This document shows, one piece after another, positions 11,304 through 23,405 of a stretch of 64,000 bases of DNA. Source of the DNA: Myoxocephalus aenaeus (lineage: Eukaryota > Chordata > Actinopteri > Perciformes > Cottidae). Positions within the stretch are counted from its first letter, which is position 1; each line of letters begins with the position of its first letter. The notes below the pieces were generated by a model that searched no databases, had not been told where the DNA came from, and saw only the letters and a program-made list of their open reading frames with translations. Location: the NCBI GenBank assembly GCA_038501785.1, contig JBAMJR010000053.1, positions 1,627,001 through 1,691,000 of the forward strand, given 5' to 3'. The translations under genes were made by a program, and so were the position numbers.

Positions 11304-12799
11304 AGTCGACCTCCATCGGCTCGCCGAGTCCCTCAGGTGGTTCCGGGGGATCTATCTCCATCGGCTCTTCGGGGTCCTGAAGAGGCGTGGAGGCTCTTTG
11401 GAAAACAACAAAATAAGTTATCAGAATTATGCAGATGAAACACAATGTTACATAACCATATGACATGGGGACTGTTGTACAATACAAGCACAGTACAATG
11501 TGGACCAATCAATAATTGAAAAGCAGAATCTTCTTCAATTAAACAAAAACGTAGGTAGTTCTTTCTTACACTGCACTCTAACTTTTAGTCTTATATTTTA
11601 TTCCCGTCTAATTCTATTTTAGTTTGTCTTAATTTCCGGTTCTCTTGGCGCTTTAATGCTTTAAATTGTATTTGAATGTCATTTTGTGGTGTGTTTCTTT
11701 TAAACTTTTGCTTTTGATGTTTTGTGGAGAGAACCTTTAATGGCCTGGTGAATAAATAAGCTTACCGTCTCATGCCTAGCCAAGAGGAGGGGATAGAAGA
11801 AGAGGGGGAGGAGGAGGAGCTAGAAGAAGAGGCGGAGGAGGTGCTAGAAGAAGAGGGGGAGGAGGAGCTAGAAGAAATGGGAGTGGAGAAGAGACTAGAG
11901 GAGTTAGAGGAGAGGGAGGCTGGCTTACGGGACGCCCCAGGGTGAGCAGGCCGGTTGGGGGCTGGGATGAGGGGAGGCCTCCGGATGAGTCGACCCGTCT
12001 AGAGGTAAATAAATAAAAATACAACCATCAGACCACTGCTCCACACATGGAAACAAACCAAGGACTGTTGCAGCATATGGACTCTCTCACATCACAGTGA
12101 ATTAAGAGGATCAGAGCCACTATGCAGTAATACTTCATTCAAACTAAATGTCATACATCAGGGGTATTCAATTAAAATTCAACGGGGTCCAGTTAGAGAA
12201 TTTCCTTATGTAAACGTCCGGGACATCACATTAATGTCTAACGTTCACTATGACTTAGTCCCATATATATTTAAGTAGCTTAATAGTTGTATTAACGTCT
12301 GTATGTAGTCAACAACTAACTGTCATTTCAAATATAGTAAATTCAATAGTATCTCAACAATATGTATTGTCAGATTTAAATTGAACTGGATGAATTATAA
12401 GTAATACATAAACTACATTCATTCTTTCGACAATAGAACTCATTTTGGACATGGTAAAAAATTCAGTTTAACAATCAGAGACCGCATAAGATTCACCCCA
12501 AAGACTGACTGTGAAATAACATTATCCAATAAACAGATACACCCGCCTCATCCCAATCCCACACACACACACACACACACACACTTTTCTTTTTCTCTCT
12601 TTGTTTAGCAGATTTTTGTCTCTCTTATTTATTATTATTAAATGTAATAAAAGTATAAAAACGTGCAATGGACTCTAAAGTAAACACTGAGATGATGAAA
12701 GAAACGTATCAATAAAGAAGAAAAATAAGCGTGAGGCATTCAGGTTCTTGGTGTTCTTACCATGCTGCTGAGTGCGTTGAATTGGAAACGACGGGCCAT
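11302..12799 (-). CDS. Unrecognised small spliced gene, 121-aa Ser-rich protein
   Basis: I do not recognise this protein. Coding exons: 12799-12761, 11998-11766, 11395-11302, all with GT-AG borders and agreeing phases (0, then 2), ending in TGA. The first exon starts with ATG directly after a CTCAG acceptor and encodes MARRFQFNALSSM. The second encodes a basic Pro-rich stretch (RLIRRPPLIPAPNRPAHPG) followed by a long Ser-rich tract and SSWLGM. The third is acidic and contains a doubled motif, EPMEIDPP and EPMEVD, at the very C-terminus. The whole chain looks disordered; no membrane segment or signal peptide is visible. A separate 5' leader exon with TATA box lies upstream (14082 to about 14220). 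A (GT)n microsatellite begins right behind the stop codon. No polyadenylation hexamer is obvious. It could be a lineage-specific teleost gene; a chance assembly is less likely because three junctions keep the frame. Confidence 0.55.
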
Positions 12800-12997
12800 C
12801 TGAGGGAAAAAAACAACAACAAACAAGATAATTACTATTATTATCTGTATAGAAGCTTTATTACAGTTTACACAATCAGTCAAAAATTATATTTCTGTGG
12901 TTGTTTCACTCTCTGCTGCTCATCGTGTTAATGTTTGGGGCACAGTGACATAAAAGTGACACATTTATGAACGTCTTTGTGTGAAATAGCCTCCTCT

Positions 12998-13090
12998 AAT
13001 ATCAATCAAACTTTATTTCAGACTCAAGGTCGTTGATAGTACAAAACATTAAATAGAATAAAATACATACAAATAATAAATAGACAGCTG
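12998..13090. mobile_element. LINE 3'-tail-like fragment
   Basis: CTTTATTTCAGACTCAAGGTC followed by an AT-rich tail resembles a dispersed teleost LINE end. Family assignment is from memory. It lies in the first intron of the unrecognised gene. Confidence 0.35.
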
Positions 13091-13387
13091 TACCAACAGC
13101 TGGGACTGGTAGCTTGTAGTACTACACTTTATTTGATAAATATGAAAAACATCACAAGATTGTTGGTAATGTGTGAATTATGAACATTTTAAAACAATAC
13201 GGATTACATATATTATCATGCGTGCATCACTTATGATCTGTATCACCTAGAAGTTATAGTTAATACAAACAATCAATTCAGATTAATTGTTGACATTGAA
13301 GTCTGATCTATGTTGTCTATCACTTAAACTGGGTTCCTGTGACAAATATTGAGAAGACTAATAATTACCAATGACTATAATTATAAT

Positions 13388-13392
13388 AAAAT

Positions 13393-13429
<37 letters not shown>

Positions 13430-13430
13430 G
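13388..13430. repeat. (AAT)n microsatellite
   Basis: About 13 AAT units. Confidence 0.95.
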
Positions 13431-14081
13431 CTGAATTTGAACTATCATTAAAGTAAACGCACAGCTACACAATATCAATCTATTACTGGCTGACTAATAA
13501 AATCACTATGTATGCAGGGAAAGTTCCCACTGTAATATACAATTATGTTTTTTCTACTTCAACTGTACTACAGTTCAAAGGAAAATACTCTTCACTTTAC
13601 TTCACTACATATATTTGACAGCTACAGTACCTACTTACTTTGCAGAGAAACATTTCACACAACTTATTTAACGCGTTACTTTTACAAAACATGAAGCATT
13701 TTTAAAGAGTGAACAAAGTTACCCAACAATACTTAACTAGTTTACAATTACTTTCACCTGCACAGCATGCTACATTTAAATACAGCTTACATGTTGATGA
13801 ATTAGTATTAATAATCATAAAATAAGATATTTAACTTTGAAATGAGCCAATCTGCAAGAAACGTATTTATTTGTACTGATAATACTTCTGAACTTCTGAG
13901 TTTATGTACTTTATTCAATAATTATTTATGGTGGACAATTTTACAATTCACAGACCAGAGGAAATATGTTTCAGTAAAGTTTAGAGAGATAATACAATCA
14001 ACTTCATGAGTGTTTAACTACTCTGGGTGTAAACACACATTGCTAGCTACATGGCTAACAATACACTGGTTGAGTCCTTAC

Positions 14082-14251
14082 CTTGTTGTTCACTGACGGT
14101 TGAGTTGGGTTAGCTTGAGTTGGGTTAGCTTGAGTTAGGTTAGCTTGACTTGCGTTAGCTTGAGTTGGGTCCGGAGAAGTTCAGGTTTGCTGTCCTCTCG
14201 GTGGGGTCCTCAAGCGCAATGAGGAGAAAAGAGGAACACTGTTCTCTTATA
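14082..14251 (-). promoter_or_regulatory. Leader exon and TATA promoter of the unrecognised gene
   Basis: TATAAG sits on the minus strand at 14246-14251. A strong donor AACAAG|GTAAGG ends the presumed leader exon at 14082. Between them lie about five copies of a 15-nt unit (GCTAACCCAACTCAA and variants, about 14096-14170). Joined to the exon at 12799, these units are in frame with the ATG (ANPTQ repeats), but an in-frame TGA precedes them and no ATG lies among them, so they are read as 5' UTR. Confidence 0.5.
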
Positions 14252-14259
14252 GGAACACG

Positions 14260-17200
14260 CGCGTTCTATAGAAGAGCTTAGAACATTCCATTTAGAATGT
14301 TAAAATAATGACGCCAAAACCGCTACCACTGGGCCACGCCCCCTGGCTGCCAGAACGTCACTCAAAACCCGCTGTTTCTGGGCCACGCCCCCCGACTGCC
14401 AAATCACTACGGACAGTCGGTTTGAGATATGTTTATTATCACCTGTTATAAAATGGGTAACTGATAAATGTGTGTAATATTGGGTCATGCATGGAGTGCA
14501 ACTATGTTAATGCAACATACATTCATATAATCATAACCTGATTTGTTGTTTACATTATATTTTTATCTTATTTACATTTTATTTAATATTTTATTTTTTT
14601 AAAAGACCTTCATTGTCTACAATAAAATCCATAAATCATAAATCTGATTTAAAAAATGGCTTACGTTACTGGAGAAACCATGATTTAGTACATATTTTGT
14701 ACTAAATGTAATGTAATATTATTACAATATTTTATAATATTTATAATGTTTTAGTCTGCCAACTTTAATTAAACTGCAATCATCTGTACACCAGAATATT
14801 TACAGGTTTAGTCAAGATATTTTTGAGGACCTTTTTTAATTTGGTTGGGGGGAAAGCAGCAGTGTTTCCGAGCGCCAGAGTATCTTCAGCAAAACTCTCA
14901 TTTTGGGTGTGACAGTTGGCCCTGCTCAGTCCTGGTCCTCCCTCGCCTCCCCATCCACCAAAGGACCCGGCAAAACAGCCCCAGGAAATGTTTATTACTG
15001 TCTGAAATATGCGGTAAGAAGTGAGAGCCAGCATTGGAATTATTGTAAGTACTCCCAATCGACTAATCTGAAAAGAAACATTGCAACTCTAGAAATATAT
15101 CTATCAAAACTAAAGGCTACTAAAATGGTAGCCGTGTAGATGTCTGAAATGATTCAGCATATATATGAAGCTAGGGAGATTTTGGCATGTGGCAGCAAGA
15201 TATATTCCCCATTTGAGGGATTGAAACTGTGACCTTCCTTGGCCGTCTCTCTGCCACCACGCCATCCAAATGGCCCAAAACTGTCCAAATATGGGCGACT
15301 TAGTAGTTTATGGTTAGAGGTTACAGCTAGGAATGATTGACGACCCAAACTAAAACACTATCCTCATTGAAGTGTAAAGGTTTGCCCTCCGAAAAGATAT
15401 TGATTTTGGAAAGTTGCATACAAGTGTTTGAAGTTGTAAAATTTTTGGATCTTGATGATGTTTCCATCCCAATGTCAATGGATTTCAGGCTCAAACATGC
15501 ATATCTTTGAATAGTCAGGCTTGAATACCCTACAAAGCCTTTTCCAGTGTTGATTGTAAATAGTATTTTTAATGGTTTCTGTTAAGTGAGGTGAGCAATC
15601 TTTCTATTATGGTGAATGTCCTTTCAGTGTCTTTTCAAGTACAAAGTGCCTATTGAGCACAGTACACTTCTCCATAAATTAACAGAGCAGTATCTTATCA
15701 CACAAACATATGAAAAAACACACATAGATGTGATATTTTAGACAGATTTTACCCATTCAAATGTGTGTAATGATTTAACCAAACTTTTTAATTTCTGTAA
15801 CTGTCTAGAAGAGCATCTGAAACACATCATGAACACCAGAACAATAGAATACTGACTTAAAGCCAGGTGCCCTAGATTTGTGTCCAGGTGGCGATGTTCA
15901 TTTGCGAACTATACCCAAACCTTTTGAAGGACTCTTTGGTACGAACGAAGTGAACCGAGTCGTATTGAGGGGCGTTCTTTTTATAGCTGTGGCCAAATTT
16001 CGCTGCCTGCCCCATCTGCTGAACAACAGACATTAACAAATACATTGTACATAAATGTGTCTTCTCAATATTGCCCTGACTTTGTACAAGCTAGTTCAGA
16101 TTTGTTTACTTTGCTCTATGAACACCGGCACCAAGTATGTTGAGATGGCAAAACATCTGCTGACTTAAAATGACCTTAGACTCGGGCAGATACGTCGGTA
16201 CTCAAACCCCCGACCCTCGATGGAAGTCGATTTAGAGTGGAGGCAAGATGGAAACAGTGCAGCGAGTTGACAATTCTACATGATTGGCAAGAAATGACCT
16301 TGAGAGCTTGAGGTGGTGTGAACTTCTCACCTGAAAATTGACATGTCTCAGTTCTTTTCACAGTGTGTCTGCCTCCTATGTTTAAAAAAAGAAGAAAATA
16401 AGAGAAAAGAACAATGAGCCAATTTTTTTCAGCTCTTTGAAAGGAAAAGAGGTCTCCCTTCAAAGCGATGTACACATGGCTCAGTGTCATGGTTCTCAGG
16501 TGGTAGAGCAAAGACTCAAGAGCAGCGGATGACACTGGAGATGAGGGGAGGCAAGATATATATATATATATATAGATATATATATATATATCTATATATA
16601 TATATATATCAAATTAAATCATCATTAGTTGAGCAGAGAAGAATGCACTTTGAGTATGTATGTGTGTTTTGTTTTCACTAAAACAAAAAACATTTTCAAG
16701 AATATTCTTCCCAAATGTTCACATCAATCCTCCTTGCTTTTCTCTATTTTCCATCACTTCAATATGATCTCTGTATTATATTCTCTACATTACCTGTGGC
16801 AGTATGACTTGCCATAATGAATATGTAATCTGCTGTACCATCCTCCCGGGAGGTACAGGGCGTTCTAAAAATGGTCCAGCATGCAGCCGTTGATTGTCCA
16901 GAAAACGGAAATGTATTCTGACCGGCCACAACATGGAAACACTAACATTTCATTGAGTTTATCGTCTCAGGCTCCGTCTCAGCATGTCCACCTTCCTCTC
17001 AGCATACAAGCCACCATTTACTCAATAGAGGGAGCGGGGAGAATAGGCTCCAAGATCTAGCAGCATTACTTTAAGTGTCCAGCAGGTGGCACCAATGCTG
17101 CAAAGTTCGACAAATTCAGGGAAGGTTAACAGAGTTCATATACAGTAGCTCCAGTGAGGTGATGTTATGGTATTTTACTTTCAGATTATATCATGCATCT

Positions 17201-18600
17201 TTTCAATCCAACTGAAAACACATCAGAACAATAAACTTGATCAATTTGAAGATCGTTAATGTATTTGATAACTAAATCAAGTTACAAGTGATACAATTAT
17301 TTAATTTTTAAAACCAATGGCTTCATGAAAGTAGGATAAATATTGTTTTATTTTTGTACGTTTTTATTTTTGTTATTTTAGTAAAATAATAAATTAATCA
17401 CAAACTCCCCTGCCTCATACTAGACGGGAACAACCCAAAGTCATTCTAACAGAGATAAAGTATAACAACAACAACAACAATAACAACACACACATGCACA
17501 CATTGCAATGCATTGCATTGCTCTGCTCACTGCACTCCTCTTGCAGCTGACCCATAATCCTCTTAGTCAGCACATTTCCTGTTTATATTCCTGTCTGTGT
17601 CTCAGGTGCTGAGCTCACACGATGCCAGGAAGTTGCCTCATTACCAGAAGAGACTGTGTTTACCGAAAGTGTCTAGTTTTTTTTTTTATGTTACATAAAA
17701 ATGTGGTATTTATTGAATAAATGTGACGCTAAACATTCACCCTAATAACACTGGGCCCTGATTGGCAGCAGGGTCTCTCTTTCAGATACGGTCCACATGG
17801 AGGATGATGTACATTTCATGCTATTTTCTACTTTTGACTCCTGTAAATTGACATTTATAGTTACTATTCACTTTTTATATTAAAAACCTATGATTTATTG
17901 GGCGGCATGGTGGCCTGTGAAGGATAAGTGGTGACAGATAATGGGATGGGAACCTGTGATGTGCTTATAAAATAAGATAAAATAAGATAATCCTTTATTA
18001 GTCCCGCAGTGGGGAAATTACAGGATTACAGCAGCATTGCTCTCAAGTGAATAAAATAAAAGATAAAAACAGTCAAGTAATATAAATAAACAGTAATAGA
18101 GAACAGTAAAAAAAAAAAAAACAGTAAAGAAGAATATTAAATATACAGACTGAATAAAGAAGTATATATAAAAGTACTTACACATATTATGTGATGCTGC
18201 ACTAACAGTCTAATCTACCAAGTACTATACAGAGGATTTAAAACCAGCTTTTCATTGACGAACTATAATACTTTAAGTATTCTTGCATGTATTGGTTAGT
18301 GATAAGAACAGAATAGTATAATATTCCATAATACCTTTACACTTTGAAAGCAGCTATTGTGCGTCACGAGTTTTTTTTAATGTTTGTTATTTTAAAGCTA
18401 TTGGTATTGATCTCTGAATGCAGGCACCTTTAGTGGGTCAACATTATCTGTTTTTACACTCTCTTTTCTGAAAAGGGCAAACTTTCCCATCATATTAATT
18501 CATGAAACAATTCAAAGGAACGAGGGGGCAAAAAATCTTCCCGTCACATGAGCATCTGAATGACTCATGCTGTGAGTCATGCTGGGAATCCTTCAATGAT
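14260..18600. other. No gene recognised
   Basis: Anonymous sequence with a (TA)n tract at 16556-16609 and a LINE 3'-tail-like stretch at 17975-18100 (TCCTTTATTAGTCCCGCAGT). No coding exon could be supported. Confidence 0.5.
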
Positions 18601-18602
18601 GT

Positions 18603-18642
<40 letters not shown>

Positions 18643-18657
18643 CCCCCTCCTCCAGAC

Positions 18658-18704
<47 letters not shown>

Positions 18705-18710
18705 TACAAA
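18601..18710. repeat. Facing (TG)n and (CA)n microsatellites
   Basis: A TG tract at 18601-18641 and a CA tract at 18660-18702 are separated by about 18 bp, making a long complementary pair that could fold back. Confidence 0.9.
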
Positions 18711-21700
18711 TGAGTGGGGTCGCACTCATGGTGTAGTTTAATCTGCTGGTACAGTAGACAGTGTTGTTATCCGGAAACAGCTGAGCAGCAGGTTGAATGT
18801 GCTTCTGTCTTTCTGGCTTCTCCTTCATTAACGTCTGTGACGTTGGAACATCTGCACACGTCATGCAGCTGTGGACCGGATCAAGATGCGGTCGATAAGC
18901 AGAACACAATGTCGATAACAGACCGCGTCATCACGCAGACAGCTTGAGCGATAGCTTTGGTTTCTGTGGCACGCTTACAAAGACGCTGCTGCACTCAGAT
19001 TTCACATGTATTTTCAAGTAATCGTGGTCATCTCTACATTTTGATAAATTTGCACAAAAATGTCAGAAGGAATATTTTATTTTGTGGCGTAAAGAATCTA
19101 CGGCTAACGCCAGATGTACCCGGTGAACCGGGTGTGCGTTGCACTTAATGCATCGCACGGTGACCGGGTTATGTCAGCGGGCCATACATCCTGTCGGCTA
19201 AGAGGATACAGCGCCGCTAAGAGCAGATAGCGTCATGATATGTATAGCTTAGACCTGCTCTCACACTCATGGATTAAGGAGCAGTTGAGTGCAGAGTCAA
19301 GGACAAACCTGCTGTCTGCTTGCAGGGTGAGAGGTTCTCTTTGGAAGTTGATACTAAATCAAATCAAGACGTCCGACGCCAGGTGTCGTGGCGTCGGACG
19401 TGAGATCTTCAATTTCTCAAATCCAGAAGTATTTCTGACCCCGCCGATGCTGCTCGCTCTGTGGACCTCCACCGACTCCTCGAGTGTCCTTCAGGGCAAA
19501 GGTCACATTCGAAGTACAGTGCAGTGCATTCAGCTTAATCTCATTAGCATTCCAGGGTAGTAGACGTTAGTAATTGATACTCGTGCTGTGTGCTTAATGC
19601 AAGGGACATCAGGTCAGCAGAGCCCTCAGCTCATCATATTTGTGTGATTTCTTGTGTCACTGCTGATGTGATTTTATTTCATAAACAATAGTTTGGCTCA
19701 CTATGTACAATACCCAGCCAGAGGTTCTGCAGAGGGTGCAGCTGAGGGGGGCGTGGACACGTTGCTCAATTATAGAAGAAAAAACATGTGATTGGGAGAG
19801 TATGAAACCTAGTTAGCAAGCAAGCAGAGAAGTCTAGATAATTAGATAAAGGTATAATGGATATATGGTTGATATACCCGTAGTTAGCTAGTTTATAACC
19901 AGTTGAAATAGTAAGCAAAATGTGATGAATAAACTGTTTAATACATAACTTAAAGAAAGTTATAACCAGTTGAAATAGTGTGCCACAAGTGATGAATAAA
20001 CCGTAAAAACAAAGTTTCAAGTAAGTTATAAAGAGTTGAAATAGTTAGCTAGAAGGGATGGATGGGTTGGTTGGATTAAACTTAACTGAAGGAAATTGTA
20101 TGCAGCACCCTGTTTGGTGCTTTATGCAGTACTTGTGTCCAGGAGTGAAAACTAAGTCCCACTAACGTCAGGACGGCAGAGCGACCTCATGCCAGTCTGC
20201 ACTTGCATAAGATCATTAACTAAAAGCCTCAAGTGTAAAATGTTGTTGGTACACAGAGCAGTGTACAATCGGCTCCACGGGTGCCTTGGACCTGTGACAT
20301 AAGGCCGTTCACGCCAATCTGCCTCACCCCAGGGTGCTACTCACCCTCTGTATTTATAGGTCGGGTTAGAGGAAAGGTTTGGCAGCTCAAGGTGACACAA
20401 AATGTTGAATTCCGCTCTAACGCCACTGTGCAGTTTTGCTTCAAACGTGCACGGAAAAGGGATTGAGAACTTTTTGATTGCAAACGTCCGTCTCTCTGCT
20501 ACTGGAACACAACACAGGTACGAGCACAGCAGCTGGAGGCCGCTTCGGATCAGGGAGCTCGTAGTGCGCTGATAACCGTCTGGGTCACCAACAGAAGCGA
20601 ACTCGGTTCAGGCAGCGTTCTTACTTTCACTCGGCACACAGCGAGTCCATCGACACACAAATTAGCACCGCGGACACACGCATGCATACTTTTAGTAGTG
20701 AAGGGGAAAAGTGAAACCGTGTGCAAAGTGTGGGACGCAGGAGGTTAAAGATGAGCCACGAGGTCCAAGTTCAGCAATATTTTATACATAAAAAACATAG
20801 TGGAATGTCACTATGCAAACATTCCCAGAGAAAGAAATGATCTCATTGCTTGGGTAACATGTATTTATGATCGGACTAGGATATGCATGAGCAGCAGGAG
20901 GCGCTCAAAATGATCTAATGCTGGGGATAAAATTGCCCAAATATTCGGCATCCCATATAGCACGAGCGCACTAGCTTCCTTTAACCCCGGGAATAATTAG
21001 GCTATTCGGCTAATTAAATGTTTTTTTCACTGATTTGATAGACCTCTCTTTTCCAATGTTAGTCTATGGTAGAGGGTTCAAACCTGTGTTTTTCTGCTTT
21101 GAATCAGACTTTAAGGACTCAAATGGACACCAAGTCAAAACGGGAACAAGTTTTTTGTGGAGTTTTTTCCACAAAAAAAAAAAAGCGCTTAGACTTATAT
21201 GACTATCACTGTACGCTTCTACACCAAACTACACACAGACAAACTTAGCCACCAACTGGTGCCCATAGTGGAGCATTTAGTAGCTAAAGATACATGTATG
21301 TCCTCCAGGAGTTGGTGGAGACCAAAAACAGACCTAAAACAAGAGTGAATAATAGTCAGGTGGAAATATTATTCCAAATTAATGCTAATGTTTCTCAAAG
21401 CCTGCAGGGCGTCAATAGTGGCACATTGTGTATTGTTGTGTTTACAGCTTATTACATTGCCCCCAAGTGGACAAATAATCAATTTGGGCAGTTTTAAAAG
21501 GAAACTAATTGTATTTGGTTACAAAACGGACAGAATAATTAAACATATTTGTGCTATGGCTTTACAGGTGCTTTAACCCTCACATTATTCACTCTTTTTC
21601 TCTGGCCTTAATGTCACCCTGCATGTTGAAACCCTGCATGTTCTCATCCTCTTTTCTCAACGTTCTGATTTCAGAATAGAGGAAATAGATGAATCAATAC

Positions 21701-22020
21701 GTGTCTCTCCCCACCAGTGGAATCCACCTTGACCTTTTGTACTTCTCTCTGCCATGCTGAGACTACGTGAGCCTCCACACATCCCTCTCTTGATTATTCA
21801 TGTCGAGGGGACGAGGGAAGGAGGAGAAAGAGGAAGCCAGGGGCAGAAGGAGAAGGTGTACGTGATTTTGCTCACACCCCTTCATATAACCCGTTTTTTC
21901 TGCTCGTCACTTCTTTTCTTCTCTCCTCCTAAAAATCTAACTTCTCCCATCTTCCTCTTTATTTCTTCTTTCTTCTTTCCTTCCTTGTCTTAGCCCCCGT
22001 CTCACCTCCTCTCCGTCCTA
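18711..22020. other. No gene recognised
   Basis: Anonymous sequence. It holds a 13-bp perfect inverted repeat at 19369-19401 and about three copies of a roughly 75-bp tandem unit at 19880-20050 (GTTATAACCAGTTGAAATAG...GATGAATAAAC). Confidence 0.5.
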
Positions 22021-23405
22021 ATGTCGGCGTGTCTGCAGCCTGGCACAATCCTATTAGTCGGCCATCTCGAATCCATTAACTTGGCGAGGAATAAGGAAGA
22101 GTCTGGACACCGATATAAGGGGAAGTAAGCCGCTGTTGTCCAACAACATCAAAAGCCCTTTGAGGTGCTGTAGCCACCTTGGCAAGATGTAGCTCTTTTT
22201 CAATCCAGCGACTGATCTAGAGTCTGTTTGGGCCCAAAGGAAGGGATGTTAATGGGTCAACTGCCAAGGCGGTTGGCACCAAAACGCCTGTCCTCTAAAG
22301 TCCTCAGAACAAACATGTGTGATGATTGGATAGCAACACACACACTGCGAAGATATATGTTGCAATGTGACTGAGTGTAACGGTACGGTGGACCAGGACC
22401 CAGAAGCACGACTCTCGACACAGCTGTAGCAAATAAGAGTCTTTTACTGGCAGGAACGAAACAGGTAGACACAAAACAACGCTGGAGAGCTTGGTCGGAA
22501 ACACACAAGACAATCTGGCAGGGGACAAGTGCAAGTGAGGGGACCTAAGTAGTGAAGACTAATGAGGGAATGTGCTACAGGTGAGACGGGCATGAACAGG
22601 TGAATGGAATGAGGGCTGACGAGGAGGGAGTGACTGACGGAACGAGGGGGGCGTGGAGCAAGATCTGAAATGACAGGACAGTTAGTAAACAGACAGGACG
22701 AAAACAACGAGCAGTGAAATGTGTGGAGCTGAACCGTGACACTGAGTTCTTCTCTGCATGACAGTTGGATGATGAAGGCCAAGCAGCAGCAGCAGCAGCA
22801 GGCTCTGCAACTGTTTGGCCTTGAGGCAACAAAGTGTTTGACTTCACCCAGCAGCATGATGGGGCAGTTATTTAGTGCAACGTTTGATGTTAATTCATTT
22901 GTGTTGGAGAGAATTGACCCTTTCCATCGCACCCAGTCCTCTATTCTTAAATTGGCTATTTTTAAGTCAAAATTGTTTCTGGTGGGGCCGTCCCGGGCCC
23001 CTGCAGTGTAAAGCACATTCCATGTAACCGCAAAATAAAATCCAGCGAGGGATCTTTGTCACCTCTCATCCTTCTGGACTTCCTGTTGTTGAACCCCACT
23101 GTACACAATCCAATAACGGCTCATGAGTAATGCTCAATAGACTGTATATTGAAGGTAAAGTGTGAGTATCAACCTTTGTTTCCCAGTGCCTTTAGTTATA
23201 TATTTATAAGCATCATAAACATCATAGCTCTACAGCTGTAACAGCCAGGAGACAGAACTGGATGCAACAAAAGAGACACTAAGACTTATTATGACATAAC
23301 ATTTTACTAAAAGCTGGTCACACAATCCACTTAAAACAATGCATGAATTCATCATATTTTCCCCTTTTCACATTGTAATTCTGCTGCCGTTTAACTAACT
23401 TAAAT
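22021..23405. repeat. Segmental duplication, block A, first copy
   Basis: Repeated almost base for base at 27638-29713. Differences seen: a 15-bp deletion in the second copy after GAGTCTGGA, a short CAG-count change, a local duplication in the LTR-like part, and a 699-bp hAT insertion in the second copy only. Confidence 0.9.
22376..22741 (-). mobile_element. Solo-LTR-like element, first copy
   Basis: 366 bp beginning TGTAACGGT and ending ACCGTGACA, flanked by CTGAG on both sides (22371-22375, 22742-22746). TG...CA ends and a 5-bp duplication fit a solo LTR of an endogenous retrotransposon. No internal gag or pol sequence is present. The long minus-strand ORFs here are fortuitous. Confidence 0.55.

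Noticed and set aside
14246..14265. GAACACGCGCGTTC beside the TATA box as a steroid-receptor site
   Set aside because: The spacing between half-sites is not the 3 nt required by the GRE/ARE consensus.
22736..23011. Plus-strand ORF with a poly-Gln run, repeated at 28347-28619
   Set aside because: The frame is preserved only because the DNA was recently duplicated; no splice context, start context or family similarity supports coding.
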